Shown here in pieces: positions 11,695 through 23,046 of a stretch of 64,000 nucleotides of DNA. A program made the translations under genes and the position numbers. The DNA comes from Zantedeschia hybrid cultivar (taxonomy: Eukaryota; Streptophyta; Magnoliopsida; Alismatales; Araceae): positions 52,343,501 to 52,407,500 of the forward strand of contig JARZZO010000016.1 in assembly GCA_030544215.1 (NCBI GenBank), given 5' to 3'. The notes below the pieces were generated by a model that made no database searches, was not told where the DNA came from, and saw only the letters and a list, made by a program, of their open reading frames with translations. Numbering within the stretch: position 1 is the stretch's first letter; the number at the start of each line of letters is the position of its first letter.

Positions 11695-13000
11695 ATAGCC
11701 AATCACCCATGTGTCTAAGTCCCATAGACTTAAGGTGACGTTCTAAATTATTTTGAGACAATGGCTTAGTCAAGGGATCTGCTACATTATCTTCAGATGA
11801 GACTTTCTCAACTACTATATCTCCTCGGGCGATGATCTCACGAATCAGATGAAATCGTCTCAGAATGTGCTTTGACTTCTGATGTGATCTTGGCTCCTTT
11901 GCTTGAGCTATTGCCCCATTGTTGTCACACAATAATGGAACAGGATCTGAAATGCTTGGAACGACTCCAAGCGCCGAGATGAACTTCTTCATCCAAACCG
12001 CCTCCTTGGCCGCTTCAGCTGCAGCAATGTATTCTGCTTCGGTCGTCGAATCTGCAGTAGTTTCCTGTTTGGAACTCTTCCAACTTACTGCACCTCCATT
12101 TAACATGAACACAAATCCAGACATGGATTTGCTGTCATCCATATCCGACTGGAAACTCGAGTCAGTAAATCCTCGAAGTTCCAAGTCGTTTCCTCCATAA
12201 ACAAGAAATAGATCCTTAGTCCTTCTTAAGTATCTAAGGATACATTTCACCGCCTTCCAGTGTTCCTCACCTGGATCAGCCTGATATCTACTGGTGACAC
12301 TTAGTGGGTGTGCCACATCAAGCCTAGTACATAGCATTGCATACATGATAGATCCTATTGCCGAGGCATAAGGAACTCTATCCATGTATGCTCTCTCTTC
12401 AGGTGTCTTGGGAGACATTTCTTTAGAGAGATAAATTCCATGCCTCATAGGAACGAGGCCTCTCTTGGAATTTTCCATGCCAAACCTTTTGACTATGGTA
12501 TCTATGTACATAGATTGGGACAAGCGAAGCATCCTTTTGGACCTATCTCTATAGATCCTTATTCCCAGAATATAGGATGCTTCTCCCAAATCTTTCATGG
12601 AGAAGTTTTTGGATAACCAAGCCTTTACTGATGATAACATTCCTACATCATTCCCAATGAGTAGAATGTCATCAACGTAAAGTACCAAAAAGGTAACCGC
12701 GCTCCCACTAGCCTTTTTGTATACACAAGGTTCATCTTCATTCTTAATGAAGTCATAAGATTTGATTGCTTCATCAAATCTTAAGTTCTAAGTTCGGGAT
12801 GCCTGCTTTAATCCATAGATGGATCTTTGCAGCTTGCATACCTTGCTTGAATGCTCTTTGGAAGTGAATCCTTCAGGTTGTATCATATACACCTCTTCTT
12901 GAAGGCTCCCGTTAAGGAATGCTGTTTTCACATCCATTTGCCATATTTCATAATCGTAGAATGCAGCAATAGCAAGAAGTATTCTGATTGACTTAATCAT
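11693..13000 (-). pseudogene. pol: RT and RNase H of Copia C
   Basis: This is the C-terminal part of the single gag-pol frame. RT shows the YVDD box (about 12670-12681), and RNase H shows TEAEY and the conserved tail ending near PLTKPL. A nonsense codon at 12788-12790 splits it. The frame is continuous with the upstream PR-IN part, with no frameshift. Confidence 0.9.
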
Positions 13001-15190
13001 GGCAACTGGAGAAAATGTTTCGTCATAGTCAATGCCTTGCCTTTGACGATATCCTTTTACTACAAGCCTTGCCTTTTATGTGTCAATCTGTCCATCTGCC
13101 CCGATCTTTCTTTTAAAGATCCATTTACTGCCAATAGGTACCATACCTTCTGGCAGATCAACCAAGTTCCAAACTTGGTTGGCATACATGGACTGAATTT
13201 CAGAATCCATTGCCTCTTGCCATTTTTCTGATTCATGACTATTTATGGCTTCTAGGTAGGTTTGAGGATCATCATCCTCATTTAAGTGCATTTTTGGTTT
13301 GCCTTCATCGATATGTCCAACATATCTTTCAGGCTGCTTAGGCACTCTACCTGATCTGCGAACCTTTTGTGTATCATCTTGAACAAGTTCTTGAGTCAAT
13401 GGTTCAGTAGATGAACCAGTGTTGATTTGTGAGTCTAGAATTTCTTCCAGTTCTATCTTGCTCCCACCGTCTTCTTTTGAAAGATATTCTTTCTCTAAGA
13501 AGATAGCTCTTTTTGCGACAAACACTCTTTGATCGCTGGGCTGATAGAAGTAATATCCAAAAGTCTCTTTTGGATATCCCACAAATCTACATTTCTCTGT
13601 CCTGGAATCCAGTTTGTCTGGATCATGTCTTTTGACATGTGCAGGACAACCCCAGACTCTAACATGCTTAAAGTCTGGTTTCTTTCCTTTCCATATCTCA
13701 TATGGAGTGGAAGGTACTGATTTACTCGGAACTTTGTTCAACAGATATGCAGCAGTCAACAGTGCATATCCCCATAAAGAGATTGGAAGTTTGGCATAAC
13801 TCATCATGGATCATACCATATCTAATAGAGTACGATTTCTCCTTTCCGATACACCATTTAACTGAGGTGTATAGGGAGGAGTCCACTGAGACAAAATACC
13901 ATTATCCTTAAGATATTCTGTGAATTCTGTACTTAAGTATTCACCCCCTCGATCTGATCGAAGAGTTTTAATACTCTTTCTAGTCTGGTTCTCAACTTCG
14001 TTTTTAAACTCTTTAAATTTCTCAAAGACTTCTGACTTATATTTCATTAAATATATGTAGCCATATCTTGAGAAATCATCTGTAAATGAAACAAAGTATG
14101 AGTAACCACCCATAGCATGAGTGGACATTGGACCACATACATCACTATGTATTAGTTCCAATAAGTCCTTAGCTCTTTCTCCATGTCCTGAGAATGAAGC
14201 TTTGGTCATCTTTCCCATGAGACAAGCTTCACAGGTTGCAAATGATTCATAATCAAATGGATCGAGATATCCATTCTTTTGCAACCTTATGATCCTGTTC
14301 TCATTTATATGACCTAGCCTACAATGCCATAGGTACGATTTATTCACATCCTTATCTAAGTGTTCAAGAGAATTATTTACCAGACAAACATCATATGAAA
14401 TATCAAGTAAATATAATCCATTCAATAAATATCCGGAAGCAAACAATTTGTCTCCTTGATAAATTGAACAACCTTTATTCTCTAGTTTCATAGAATATCC
14501 TTGTCTATCTAAACATGAAATAGATATGATATTCCTAATAATGGTTGGAACATAATAACAATCTATCAGTTCCAAAGAGTCTCCTGACAGCATCTGAAGT
14601 CTTGCTGTCCCCACAGCTAACGCAGCAACTTTTGCTCCATTCCCGAGCCTCAGATCCACGTCTCCGCGATTCAATCTTCTTTTACTTGTTAACACCTGCA
14701 AGTTATTGCAGATATGAGAAACACATCCAGTATCTAATACCCAGGATGTTGATTCTCTATAGGACAAGTTAAGATCGATCATGAGAATACCTGAAGCTTC
14801 ACCAAGCTTCTCCTTTGCTTTTTCTGCAAGATAAATCTTGCAGTTTTTCTTCCAATGACCTTCTTTATGGCAGTGGAAACACTGACCTTTATCATTGACT
14901 TTAGCTTTGTCCTTTTGTGCCGCCGGTTTGCTTTTCACTTGCTTCTTAGGCTTACCTTTCTTAAAGGTCTGTCCAGCTTTCCTTTTCTTGTTGGTCTTAC
15001 CAACAAGCATTACATTTGGCTTATCTTTCTGGATAGTGCCTTCAGCTGTCTTCAACATGTTGAGCAGCTCAGCTAGTGAAACTTCAATTTTGTTCATATT
15101 GAAGTTGATAATGAATTGTGAAAATGAATCTGGAAGGGACTGTAGGATTAAGTCAATGCTTAGGTCATTATTCATAACAAAGCCCAGCAC
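13001..15190 (-). pseudogene. pol: Gag C-terminus, protease and integrase of Copia C
   Basis: The zinc knuckle (CxxC...H...C) is at about 14845-14890. The protease DTG is at about 14720. The integrase HHCC and DDE core runs from about 14330 to 13810 and ends in the GVSERRNRT box. The integrase tail and RT N-terminus follow. Stops at 13811-13813 and 13076-13078 are in the same frame. With the gag part and RT-RH, the whole 15622-11693 frame (1310 codons) has four nonsense codons and no frameshift. Confidence 0.9.
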
Positions 15191-15208
15191 AGCAAGCCTC
15201 TCAATCCA

Positions 15209-15622
15209 CTATATCATCTTGAGCACATGAGTTTGCACAGATGTGCCCTCGCTCATTCTAGTCCTGAACAATTTCTTAGATATCTCATATCTTTCTGTTC
15301 TGGATTGTTCACCAAACAACTCTTGTAGGTGATTCAGAATGGTCTTAGGTTCCATGTTACCATGCTGTCGCTGCAGTTCATTATTCATTGAACCGAGCAT
15401 ATAACATTGGACCTTGACAGAGTCCTCCTTCCAATTTTCATACATCATTAATTCATCTTCGTTAGCATTATCACCGGGTTGTACTGGATCTGGTTGATCC
15501 AGGACATAGGCTAGCTTTTCGCACCTGAGGACAATCTTCAGGTTGCGTAACCAGTCAATGTAATTTGGTCCCGTGAGTTTGTTTGCATCAAGTATGCAAC
15601 GGAGGGGGTTAGGTGACAACAT
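15209..15622 (-). pseudogene. gag: Gag N-terminus of Copia C
   Basis: A typical Copia gag start (ATG 15622) with the UBN2-like helical gag core (KxFRTRM...TSVQTHVLKM region). It ends at a TAG (15209-15211) in frame with the rest of the polyprotein. Elements D and F keep only the first part of this gag. Confidence 0.85.
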
Positions 15623-15971
15623 AGCGACCTACATGGAAATATATAAAAATGAGCAGATAGTTCTTAAAATCAGATTAAGGACTTTTAATCTAGATTTATG
15701 CTCCCACTATTTTTCGGCGATCTGTATGACCCTCTAAGATACAGAACGGGAGATTCCGGTGATCTCCTAGTGGGGATCAGAATCCTTCGGGCAACATGCA
15801 TGTGACCTTGTGGTAGCACAACAAATCACATCAAGTCCCTTAGGCAGTCAACTCTTGACAGTTGCAACGTTTGCAATATCCGATCGATTTAACCGCTGAA
15901 TCAGAATGACCTTGTGGTAGCACAACAAATCAATTTGATTCAGTTAAGTTTATCCATCATTACTTAGATGA
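15623..15971 (-). other. Truncated leader of Copia C with two repeat hairpins
   Basis: What remains of the 5' leader after deletion of the PBS. It has two copies of the family hairpin TTGTG-GTAG-CACAA at 15808-15821 and 15912-15925. The same motif occurs in the leaders of D and F. Confidence 0.75.
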
Positions 15972-16117
15972 CATGATTCAATATCCCATACATTTGTCTA
16001 TGGACCTTCATTACGATAGTCGTTTGCGAGAACAATTAAATGAAGAAATAATTGCCTTTATTAATAAACTGAACTAGAATGTACAATGATTGGCTTTGAG
16101 GCCACCCAATTCTAACA
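15972..16117 (-). repeat. 5' LTR remnant of Copia C
   Basis: It is 146 bp and nearly identical to the last 146 bp of the left LTR (11533-11678). The break joins LTR sequence directly to the leader. TSD GAGGC follows at 16118-16122. Confidence 0.9.
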
Positions 16118-17964
16118 GAGGCGAGCTGGCTCTGGAGGTCAGCCAGGGCAGCATCATAGGCAGAGGAGGAGGATGATGACGCTCCATAGGAGGGGGGAGC
16201 CGCCTGGGTGTAGACGTCTCGCTGCACCAAAAGACAACCGTCAGTGTTAATCACCAAAACAATTAATTAATCAAAATATTCATTCATATACATGCATACA
16301 TACCAAATCAAACAGCTCTTTCTGGACCTGCTCCAACTGGGCCTCAGCGTCATGTAGGCGGGCCCGGAGGTCGATGATGACCGCATCACGTGCATCCTGC
16401 ATATCACATATACATATATTCATTCACAAATATAAATCAAGATATAATAAAATGAAAGACGCATAAATGCATACTTACATCGAGTGGTCGGAGGAGCCGA
16501 AGTTGATCGGCGTAGTGGGCCCGGTATTGCTGGAGGTAGGCCTCGCTACTCTCCGCACGGGACTCCACCCGTACGCCTCGGCGGTGCTAGTCCTCGTACT
16601 GCTCCGGGAACTTGGCACGCCAGTCAGTGAGGGCTTGTTTGCCCCTCATGCTCCTCCCGACGCCTTCCGGGACTTCCTCGTCGATCCATTCCTGGTGGAG
16701 GCCCAGAGTCCTCATCACGAGTCGGAGGCGGAGGGGTTCGATCTCGTTCATGCAGTGCAGCCACATCTGCCTGCCGAACCTCCTCCTGCCAGTCGTCACC
16801 CACGGCTGACCCTCCTCGCCCATACCGAGGTACGGGCGCCAGATCACCTGCATATAGGTTAGACGCATTCATATAAATAACTTGCATTTAATGAATAAAA
16901 GATTTAATTTTAATGAATAAAATTAGAACAAGTCAAGAATTTACCAGGAGCTCCGGGTAATCGAGGAACTGACGACGAAGGGCCGTCAGCTGATGATGCT
17001 GCGGAGCGGTGTCCACGATTGGCTGCCAACGGCAGGCCAACGGGACAGCCCCAGGTCTCGCAAGTCTCGCTCTGCCGAGCGGAAAGTAGTGATAGCTCCA
17101 CACCTGCATACATGAACATGTAAGTTAGGAAAAAATCATTTCATCACATTGCATATCATAAACAAATAATAAACAATTTATTACCTGAAGGAACGGCGAA
17201 AAGCTGCTGACGGTGGTCTCACGGTCAGGTGTGACCGCAGACAAATCGGCAAAGAGATGGGCCAGAAGGGCCGCACCCCAGGCATACTCCCCTAGACTCT
17301 CTAAGTCATCTAATAAATACAAGAACCTACAATGGATATGGTCACCCTTCGTACCGAAGAGCAACCGACCAAAAAAGAAAACTAAGAAGACTCTCAGCTG
17401 TCTATCTACCTCCTCCCCCTGACTAGGGTCGCTATAGTATACAAGGGAAGATGACTCTGCTAATCTATCTCTGAACTCCTCCCGGATCTCATCAGATCGA
17501 CGCTGGGGCTCATCCAGTCCTAGGGCAGCCTCTACCTCTACCCTGGGGACCATCCTAGACTCTTTGCCTAGGCTGGACACTTCTATACCTAACAATGCCT
17601 CTGCCAGTCCCTGGTAGTTGGGGTAAGTCACCCCACTTATCGGTCGGCCCTCTACCCTCAGGCCAGTGATCCTGGCCACATCCTCTAGAGTGGAGACCAT
17701 ATGTCCCCACAGCATTAGGAAAGCTCGGCTTTCCGCATGCCACCTCTCCTGTAGCGCTTGCAGGAGGACCAGATCGAGCCAAAATGGCTCGATGTCCAAA
17801 ACCTCGTCGAACCCCATTCGGCGCAGGCGCGCCTTCTGGAAGTCCGGGAGTCCCTGGTATGCGCCTATAACAAGGTCCCAGCTTATCCTTGCTCTCATGA
17901 TCTCCTGCAAAAGAAAATATCAATGATCAGTTAAGAACAGGAAAAATCACTTCTGGTTTGAAAG

Positions 17965-18115
17965 GCGTCGAGACATATGGACGCCCATTGAAAAGCGTCC
18001 ACATGTCCTGACGCAAATTAAACCTATTTTCTGCTTAATTAAAATTTGGAATTTAGCCTTGAAAGGCGTTGTCCTAAGGTGACGCCTTTTGAATGGCGTC
18101 ACCTGGTCTGGACGT
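17965..18115. repeat. Four GCGTC-N10-GACGC dyads in PMD intron 1 (element A)
   Basis: Left arms start at 17965, 17995, 18066 and 18096. Each is followed by exactly 10 variable bases and the complementary arm (GACGC, GACGC, GACGC, GACGT). Outer A and T runs extend some stems. All are in the intron between 17905 and 18198. Element B has three at the same place (31368, 31398, 31469). Confidence 0.9.
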
Positions 18116-18369
18116 CTTTTAAGACCCGATTCCGGGTTCTTGAGAGAACCCCTTTCTCCCCTCTTTTCTTCATCCCATTCATTCCATAGGAAGCTTACCG
18201 TGTGGAGGTCGCCCTTCTTTCCTTCTTCCATGGCCATAGGTGCCGGAGGAGCTTCCTCTTCCTCGGCAAGCGCCGCCGGCACCTCCTCGGAGGCCTCTTC
18301 CTCGTGAGCCGCCCTCCACCGTCTCTTGGCCAAAGCCTTGATCTTCCTTGATCCCTCACCGCGTTCCGT

Positions 18370-19120
18370 TAAGGGAGTTTTTTGAGAGAAAGAGAGAGAT
18401 CGCCGGAGTAAAGAGAGAGAAAGCTAAGGAAAAAGTGAGGAAGAAAGGAGGCCTTCGCGGGTCTGTAAACAGAAAGATAAAAGGCGTCGACTCAGACAGA
18501 TGCGTTTTAGGGCGCATAAGTTGAGGCGACAATGACAGCTGTTTGAAATTGATTGAAAGGCGTCTACACGAGCTGACGCGTTTCAGATTACCTCCAATTC
18601 TGGTCAGAGCCGTACGCAGCATGATGATGAAAGGCGTCTTACAAGGCATACGCTTTTTAGGAGGATTAATCACGGAATTAATGGCAGAATCTTGGAAAAC
18701 GTAGGAGAGAGAATTTAAAGGCGTCTGCTAGGGTAGACGCAATTTAAGCTTTAATCAGGGTTTTGAGGATTAAATTGTATTTATGGAAAATGAATTATGG
18801 TTGAAAGGCGTCTTTCTGAGTGGACGCGTTTTGCATTAACAGAACCCGAACTGTCAAATTTTCAGGAAAAATCCAGTTTTTACTAAAGGAAAAATCATGG
18901 GCACATCACATGAAGTTAAGGAAAGATTTCAAGGCATGAAAAATAACTCTTTATTCAATGAAATTTTTATTACATCAAAACAAAATTAAAAAGAAAGAGG
19001 ACACTTAAGGAAGAATTTCATGAAGACCTTTGAGGTATAGAAATTTCAATCCTCTATCTCTATCTTTAGAGGATTTTACACGGTAACTGAAGCTAAGGTT
19101 CCATAAAGTAGTGATGATTT
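18370..19120. other. Spacer upstream of the antisense PMD gene, with five dyads (element A)
   Basis: This noncoding DNA separates the two antisense genes. Dyads have left arms at 18484, 18560, 18634, 18721 and 18808; spacing is 74-87 bp and every internal spacer is 10 nt. Some arms are decayed at CpG (GATGC at 18499, TACGC at 18649). The equivalent region of B is 0.34 kb longer because an 88-bp unit was amplified. It presumably contains the PMD promoter and the 3' end of the other antisense gene; I see no clear TATA box. Confidence 0.75.
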
Positions 19121-20379
19121 CTATGACTTCATAATCTTCGTCGGATTCCAAGGCACGCTTCTTGATCGAAATGTAAAGGAGAACTCGGGGAATTCACGAC
19201 GGCTCAAGCTAAGCTGAGTAAGGCACCGATGAGGATTATATAACACGAACTCGGTGGCTCCAATCAACTTGAGATCCGCTCCCGTTGTACGGCGCACCCA
19301 AATAGGTTTTCCGACAAGAGCGAGTGGAGACGAGTCAAATATGTCGGATGTCATGAGCTTCAGATACTCCCTCAAGTCGGCTCGGATCTTGAGTTTTGGT
19401 ACTTTGTTGACCATGTGCTCGTTGAACTTTACAATGTTGGCAATGCAGTGGATTGGACTATTCAAGTAAATTTGAGATGGTTTTGGAGGCATCTTCTTGC
19501 AATACTCAAACTTGAAGTGAAGTTCAACCCATCAGGCACAGAGTAACATGCACCCGTAGGGAGGACGACCCACAGATGACGCAGAAAGTCCGCTGTAAAG
19601 ATATGCCAAGAGTGCAGTGCTAATGGATTTACCTTCGAAGAGAGCGCAAATAGCACTAACTTGATCATCTTCCAAGATGTTGTCCTGCGCAGGGAAGAAT
19701 AAGGCATCGGCAAGGCATGTGACAAAAGCTTTCGTCACATCCTCCGCTTCGTCCTCCCTCAGATCATCAATTTCATATAGAGTCCACTCAGCGAGCTTTG
19801 CAAGATTGATTCCCTTTTTGGTAAGACATCCTTTAGCTTCTGAAGGATCCTTCATGATTGATGTCAACAATTGTTGACCAGTGATTCTCTCTCTTGATAA
19901 AGCCATCTTATCTTTGGTCTTTAGGAGACCCAATAGAAGATCCGCTTCCTCCAAAAGGATAGTGCACTCGAAGTCTTGGAAGAAGAACGTATGAGTTTGG
20001 GGATGCCACCACTCGATCAAGGCACCCATAGCCGCCCAATCTACGTTCGCACTTTTGTAATGTTTGGCAAGCACTACTAATCCTTGAAGATTCCACTTGG
20101 AGATGAAAACTTGTATGGAAAGTTTAACACTTTTTGCAAGTTTACGAATCCAAGGGAGAGAGGTGAATTTTTTCGGGCCGGGAAACATGGGGTAATTCTG
20201 AAAACGAAAGGAAGGATTGAAGAACACGAAGAACACGAAGAACATGAAGGAACAAGAAGAGGAATTGAAGGAAAGTTAATTCAACTTACTTGGAGATTGG
20301 GATCCCTTCCGATGAGGTGATTCTCCACGTCGGAAATCTTCTCTAGCGACATCTTCATCCTCTTGTTTGAAGAATCCAT
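19121..20379 (-). pseudogene. Antisense PMD-like (DUF7745-type) two-exon gene, element A copy
   Basis: Exon 1 is 20379-20290 (30 codons from ATG) and exon 2 is 20197-19121, with a GT-AG phase-0 intron. It would encode about 388 residues. A central W-H-P-x-T-H-T-F segment followed by a Leu-rich 'LLEEADLLLGL' stretch resembles the plant mobile domain superfamily; DUF7745 is my best guess, from memory of the family. A single in-frame TGA (19532-19534) interrupts it where element B has a sense codon. It lies head to tail with the larger antisense PMD gene and has its own conserved TATA box. Confidence 0.7.
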
Positions 20380-20511
20380 CCTCTTTTTTCGGAGTTCTTC
20401 CTTCTTAAAACTTAGAAACCTTGGAAACTTTGAAGAAACCTTGAAACCTTGGAAAAAAACTCAACCTTGGATCTTTGGATGATGTTAGGATTGCTTGGGA
20501 ACAACCTAATG

Positions 20512-20524
20512 GTGTTTATATAGA
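20512..20524 (-). promoter_or_regulatory. TATA box of the two-exon antisense gene (element A)
   Basis: CTATATAAACACC on the minus strand, with the surrounding context conserved at 28596-28608 in element B. It lies 125-145 bp upstream of the start codon in both copies, which supports an independent antisense promoter. Confidence 0.65.
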
Positions 20525-21438
20525 AGAAATTGCGATCCTAGGAAGACTTTTCCGGATTGGAAAAGGGATGTGAATTGGTAGAGTTGGAATCTAAGTAGAG
20601 AACAACCAGAAACCTATTTCTGTGAGTAAAAGGCGTCGAGAAACAGCGCCGCGTTTCAATGTTGAATGGCGTCTGCGCGACACGACGCGTTTCAGCATTT
20701 CTGTGATTTACCCGAAATTCTGTGTTTTTTGGTGCTTAAATTGAATACTTGTTTGGAATTATTAATGATTTTGATTGCAGGAAATTCAAGAAAACCTAAG
20801 TAAAGCTGGAAATATCAAGAAGATCTCACTGTGGGAGTTTAGAAGTCTTGACCGTGGCTAAAAAGACGGTTATTTCTACCCTTGTAATCCTTTTATGTAA
20901 TTATTGTGCATCATCATAATTATTATATGTTAAGTATTTACTAGACTATGTCAAGGATCTTGTGGTTTTAATGAAACTGGAATTTGAGTTCCCCTTCAAC
21001 AAAAACAATGATAATTCCAGAGAATTCTTAATCGCACGGATAGGCCGTTCGATTGTTAATTAGTGAGGACGATGGTTCCACTTTTGTGAAACGGTGCGTG
21101 GATAAACGAGCTTCGGCTTAGCACTGAATTACAAGAATTGGTATCTTGACTCATTAATGATAATTTGACAATATTATCCTTGATTAATTTATATTTCATT
21201 TGACCTTATATTTTTCTTTTAACCCAGCATGCATCATGTAGGACTTTGAAATCATTATAAGGATCAATTACTGATTAAGTTTCAGACTATTAATCAAATA
21301 ATTCCAACATGATATGAAATATTCCATTCTGAATTGAGTATCTTGATTATCTTTGAGGTTCACTTGAAGATATCATTGGAATTCTATCCTTTCTTGGATT
21401 ATTTATCCAATATTTCTTGTTTTCTTTTAAGATCAATC

Positions 21439-21534
21439 ATGGCTGCAGTACGTCCACATTGGCTGGCAAACGCTCCCTATGATGAAACCTACAATGCCTA
21501 CGACCTGGGGTACTTCCCACTCCGAGGAGGTTGA
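21439..21534 (+). CDS. Conserved 31-residue sense ORF near the 3' LTR (element A)
   Basis: A small ATG-to-TGA frame about 200 bp before the polypurine tract. Element B has the same ORF (27675-27580) with identical length and 23 of 31 residues the same, with no stop or indel. It contains RPHWLA and a Tyr/Asp-rich middle. I do not recognise it. It could be a real small protein, an exon, or noncoding sequence that happens to stay open. Confidence 0.35.
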   Translation: MAAVRPHWLANAPYDETYNAYDLGYFPLRGG

Positions 21535-21718
21535 TCGACCTTATTTTATTTCATTGTCTACCTCATCCAGACATGATTGATTCCATTGATCTCCTTGAGT
21601 TATCTTCATTGATGATTTTGAGAAAAATTCCAATCATGTGATGTTGAGAGCGTGTCTCATCACACCTTGGCATCACCTTTTCAGTACATTCCATTTCATT
21701 TCACTCCCTTGCAAAGAC

Positions 21719-21737
21719 GGTGCCAAGGTGAGGCAGC
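21719..21737 (+). promoter_or_regulatory. Polypurine tract of element A
   Basis: A purine-rich run (GTGCCAAGGTGAGGCAGC) directly precedes the TGTAGACAC start of the 3' LTR. Element B has the same run in inverted orientation next to 27376. Confidence 0.65.
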
Positions 21738-23046
21738 TGTAGACACGCTAATTTTGACGTCATTTTGAGTAAATTTCATATCATATAATAATGCCTCAGA
21801 ATGGTCTGATATTTAATCATTGATTAATTTTTATTGATCTTTTTGAGTGTCGGGTTTAACAGACATGATTTAAGTTAAATTGATTTTAACTCAAATTTCA
21901 GTTAAAATATGAAGAAGTCTAAACGACGTCTACACGTGTGGACGGCATTTAGAGTTTATTCTTATTTTAACGTTTAAGATTTGAATTTTAATCAATTGAT
22001 TAATTAGCTAAAAAGCGTCTGTAAGGCACGACGCGTTTTAGGTTTCCTAAGTTATTTCTACTTCTCTTCCGGATGTTTATCTTTATCTTTATCTTAATTA
22101 GTGTAAAAGACGTCTATACATGTAGACGTATTTTAGCTAATACAGATAAAGATAAGTTTTCCCGGATGTTTATCCTTATCTTAATTAATCTAAAAGGCGT
22201 CTTCAGTGGCTGACGTGTTTTAGATAATTACAGATAAAGGTGAATTAATCTATATTTATCTGTTGGTTAAGATGGATAAATCTCAAGTTTTTTCATGTAA
22301 ATCTACAGACGCAGAAGAAGTCTATAAATACCCTCCTTTTGAAGGGGGTAACAATAAAGAATGAGTGATTAGTTAGTGATTGAAGATCGAAGCAACGACG
22401 TCCAAGCGTTGAAGAGCCGAAGTACTGCTGTTTTCAGAAGTCGGCGTCCATTCTTCATCCATTCAAGATCAATACTTTCTATTCTTCACCAATCGGCATA
22501 AGTTTTTCAATTCGTTTCTGCATTTACATCTTCATTAATTCTGCATTCTTCATCATCACTCCATGCAACATACAACACTAGCATCCTTTTCAAAACCTAT
22601 TTGATTAAGGGGTTTCAAAGACCATCCCAACAAGTAAGTTTGCTGTTTAGTTGCATGTTTAAAAGTATGATTAGAATGGATACTGCTTTTGCTTAAGTTC
22701 TCATCATTGTTTCTTCATTTCTCTTTCCATTTTCTTGCAAAGGAGAATCAAAATGGAGGAAATCAATAGCAAAATCACAAGAACTCTGGAAGATCCTCAA
22801 CTTCAACCTCAACAGTAAGAACAAAGACAAGAAATGGCTCTTTTTCTTCAGCCGGCTGAAGGAGGGGAATCAAGAGCTTAACATCTCCCGCGTTCAAACA
22901 GGTAGGCGATCAAAATCTTCTTTTGGAACTTTTAAGTCAAAAGTTTCTGGCGATCACTCCACTTAGTTTCTTTTTGATAGGTTTATTTTGCACTTAAACA
23001 ACATGGATTTTTCATGATAACCACACACTCATTTTAAGCACTCACA
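21738..23046 (+). repeat. 3' LTR of element A
   Basis: It is 1309 bp, starting TGTAGACACG and ending ACTCACA. It aligns with both B LTRs (26078-27376, 43842-45116). U3 contains four dyads (left arms 21926, 22015, 22110, 22197) upstream of a TATAAATA at 22323-22330. GACGG follows the LTR and matches the Copia LTR in which A sits. Confidence 0.9.
22323..22330 (+). promoter_or_regulatory. LTR TATA box (element A)
   Basis: TATAAATA in the 3' LTR, conserved at 26856-26863 and 44596-44603 in the two B LTRs (minus strand). It lies about 105 bp downstream of the last U3 dyad. Confidence 0.7.

Larger units (their letters stand above)
10102..16117 (-). mobile_element. Element C: Ty1/Copia retrotransposon inserted in the antisense PMD exon
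   Basis: It is flanked by the 5-bp target duplication GAGGC (10097-10101 and 16118-16122) inside exon 6 of the PMD gene. It begins TGTTAG and ends TAACA. In minus orientation the 3' LTR is complete at the left (10102-11678, 1577 bp). The 5' LTR at the right is reduced to 146 bp (15972-16117), so about 1.4 kb of LTR, the PBS and much of the leader are deleted. Domain order gag-PR-IN-RT-RH is Copia. It is related to elements D and F. Confidence 0.92.
9519..18369 (-). pseudogene. Antisense plant mobile domain (PMD) gene with C-terminal coiled coil, element A copy
   Basis: Seven exons, minus strand: 18369-18199, 17904-17185, 17103-16945, 16847-16479, 16396-16304, 16221-16118 plus 10096-10051 (split by Copia C), and 9977-9519. 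All introns are GT-AG and phase 0. Exons 2-5 have exactly the same lengths as in element B. Exon 2 encodes an aminotransferase-like plant mobile domain, the domain of the MAIN/MAIL1 proteins, which also occurs in transposons. Exons 5-7 encode a long Ala/Glu/Arg-rich coiled coil and a Pro-rich tail. Lesions: the start is ACG where B has ATG (18369-18367), TAG at 16589-16587, TGA at 9593-9591, and the Copia insertion. The 720-nt exon 2 is fully open. Confidence 0.8.
20380..21737. other. Upstream region of the antisense genes and pre-LTR region of element A
   Basis: On the minus strand a TATA box (CTATATAAACACC) lies at about 20512-20524, roughly 135 bp before the ATG at 20379, and is conserved in B. 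Two dyads lie upstream of it (left arms 20633 and 20669). Nearer the LTR a conserved 31-codon sense ORF (21439-21534) and the polypurine tract are found. The rest is A/T-rich with no gene visible. Confidence 0.65.
1..23046 (+). mobile_element. Element A: giant Tat-type Ty3/Gypsy retrotransposon, 5' end off-window
   Basis: The sense strand carries gag, retropepsin, a G-patch segment, RT, RNase H, a second RNase H of the archaeal type, and integrase, in Gypsy order (RT before integrase). The double RNase H is the known hallmark of the plant Tat/Retand/Ogre group. About 13 kb of extra DNA follows integrase and holds two antisense PMD-like genes, interrupted by Copia element C. The 3' LTR is at 21738-23046. 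The right flank GACGG is probably one copy of the 5-bp target duplication, because the next bases continue a Copia LTR. The 5' LTR and PBS are not in the window. Several nonsense codons make it a defective copy. Confidence 0.9.

Noticed and set aside
16467..16862. 131-codon + strand ORF opposite PMD exon 4
   Set aside because: A shadow of a GC-rich exon; the minus-strand exon has splice sites and a matching copy in B.
17965..18823. Regularly spaced short dyads as a CRISPR-like array
   Set aside because: This is a plant nuclear repeat. The conserved part is only the 5-bp arms, the spacer is always 10 nt, and there are no cas genes; spacing between dyads is irregular overall.
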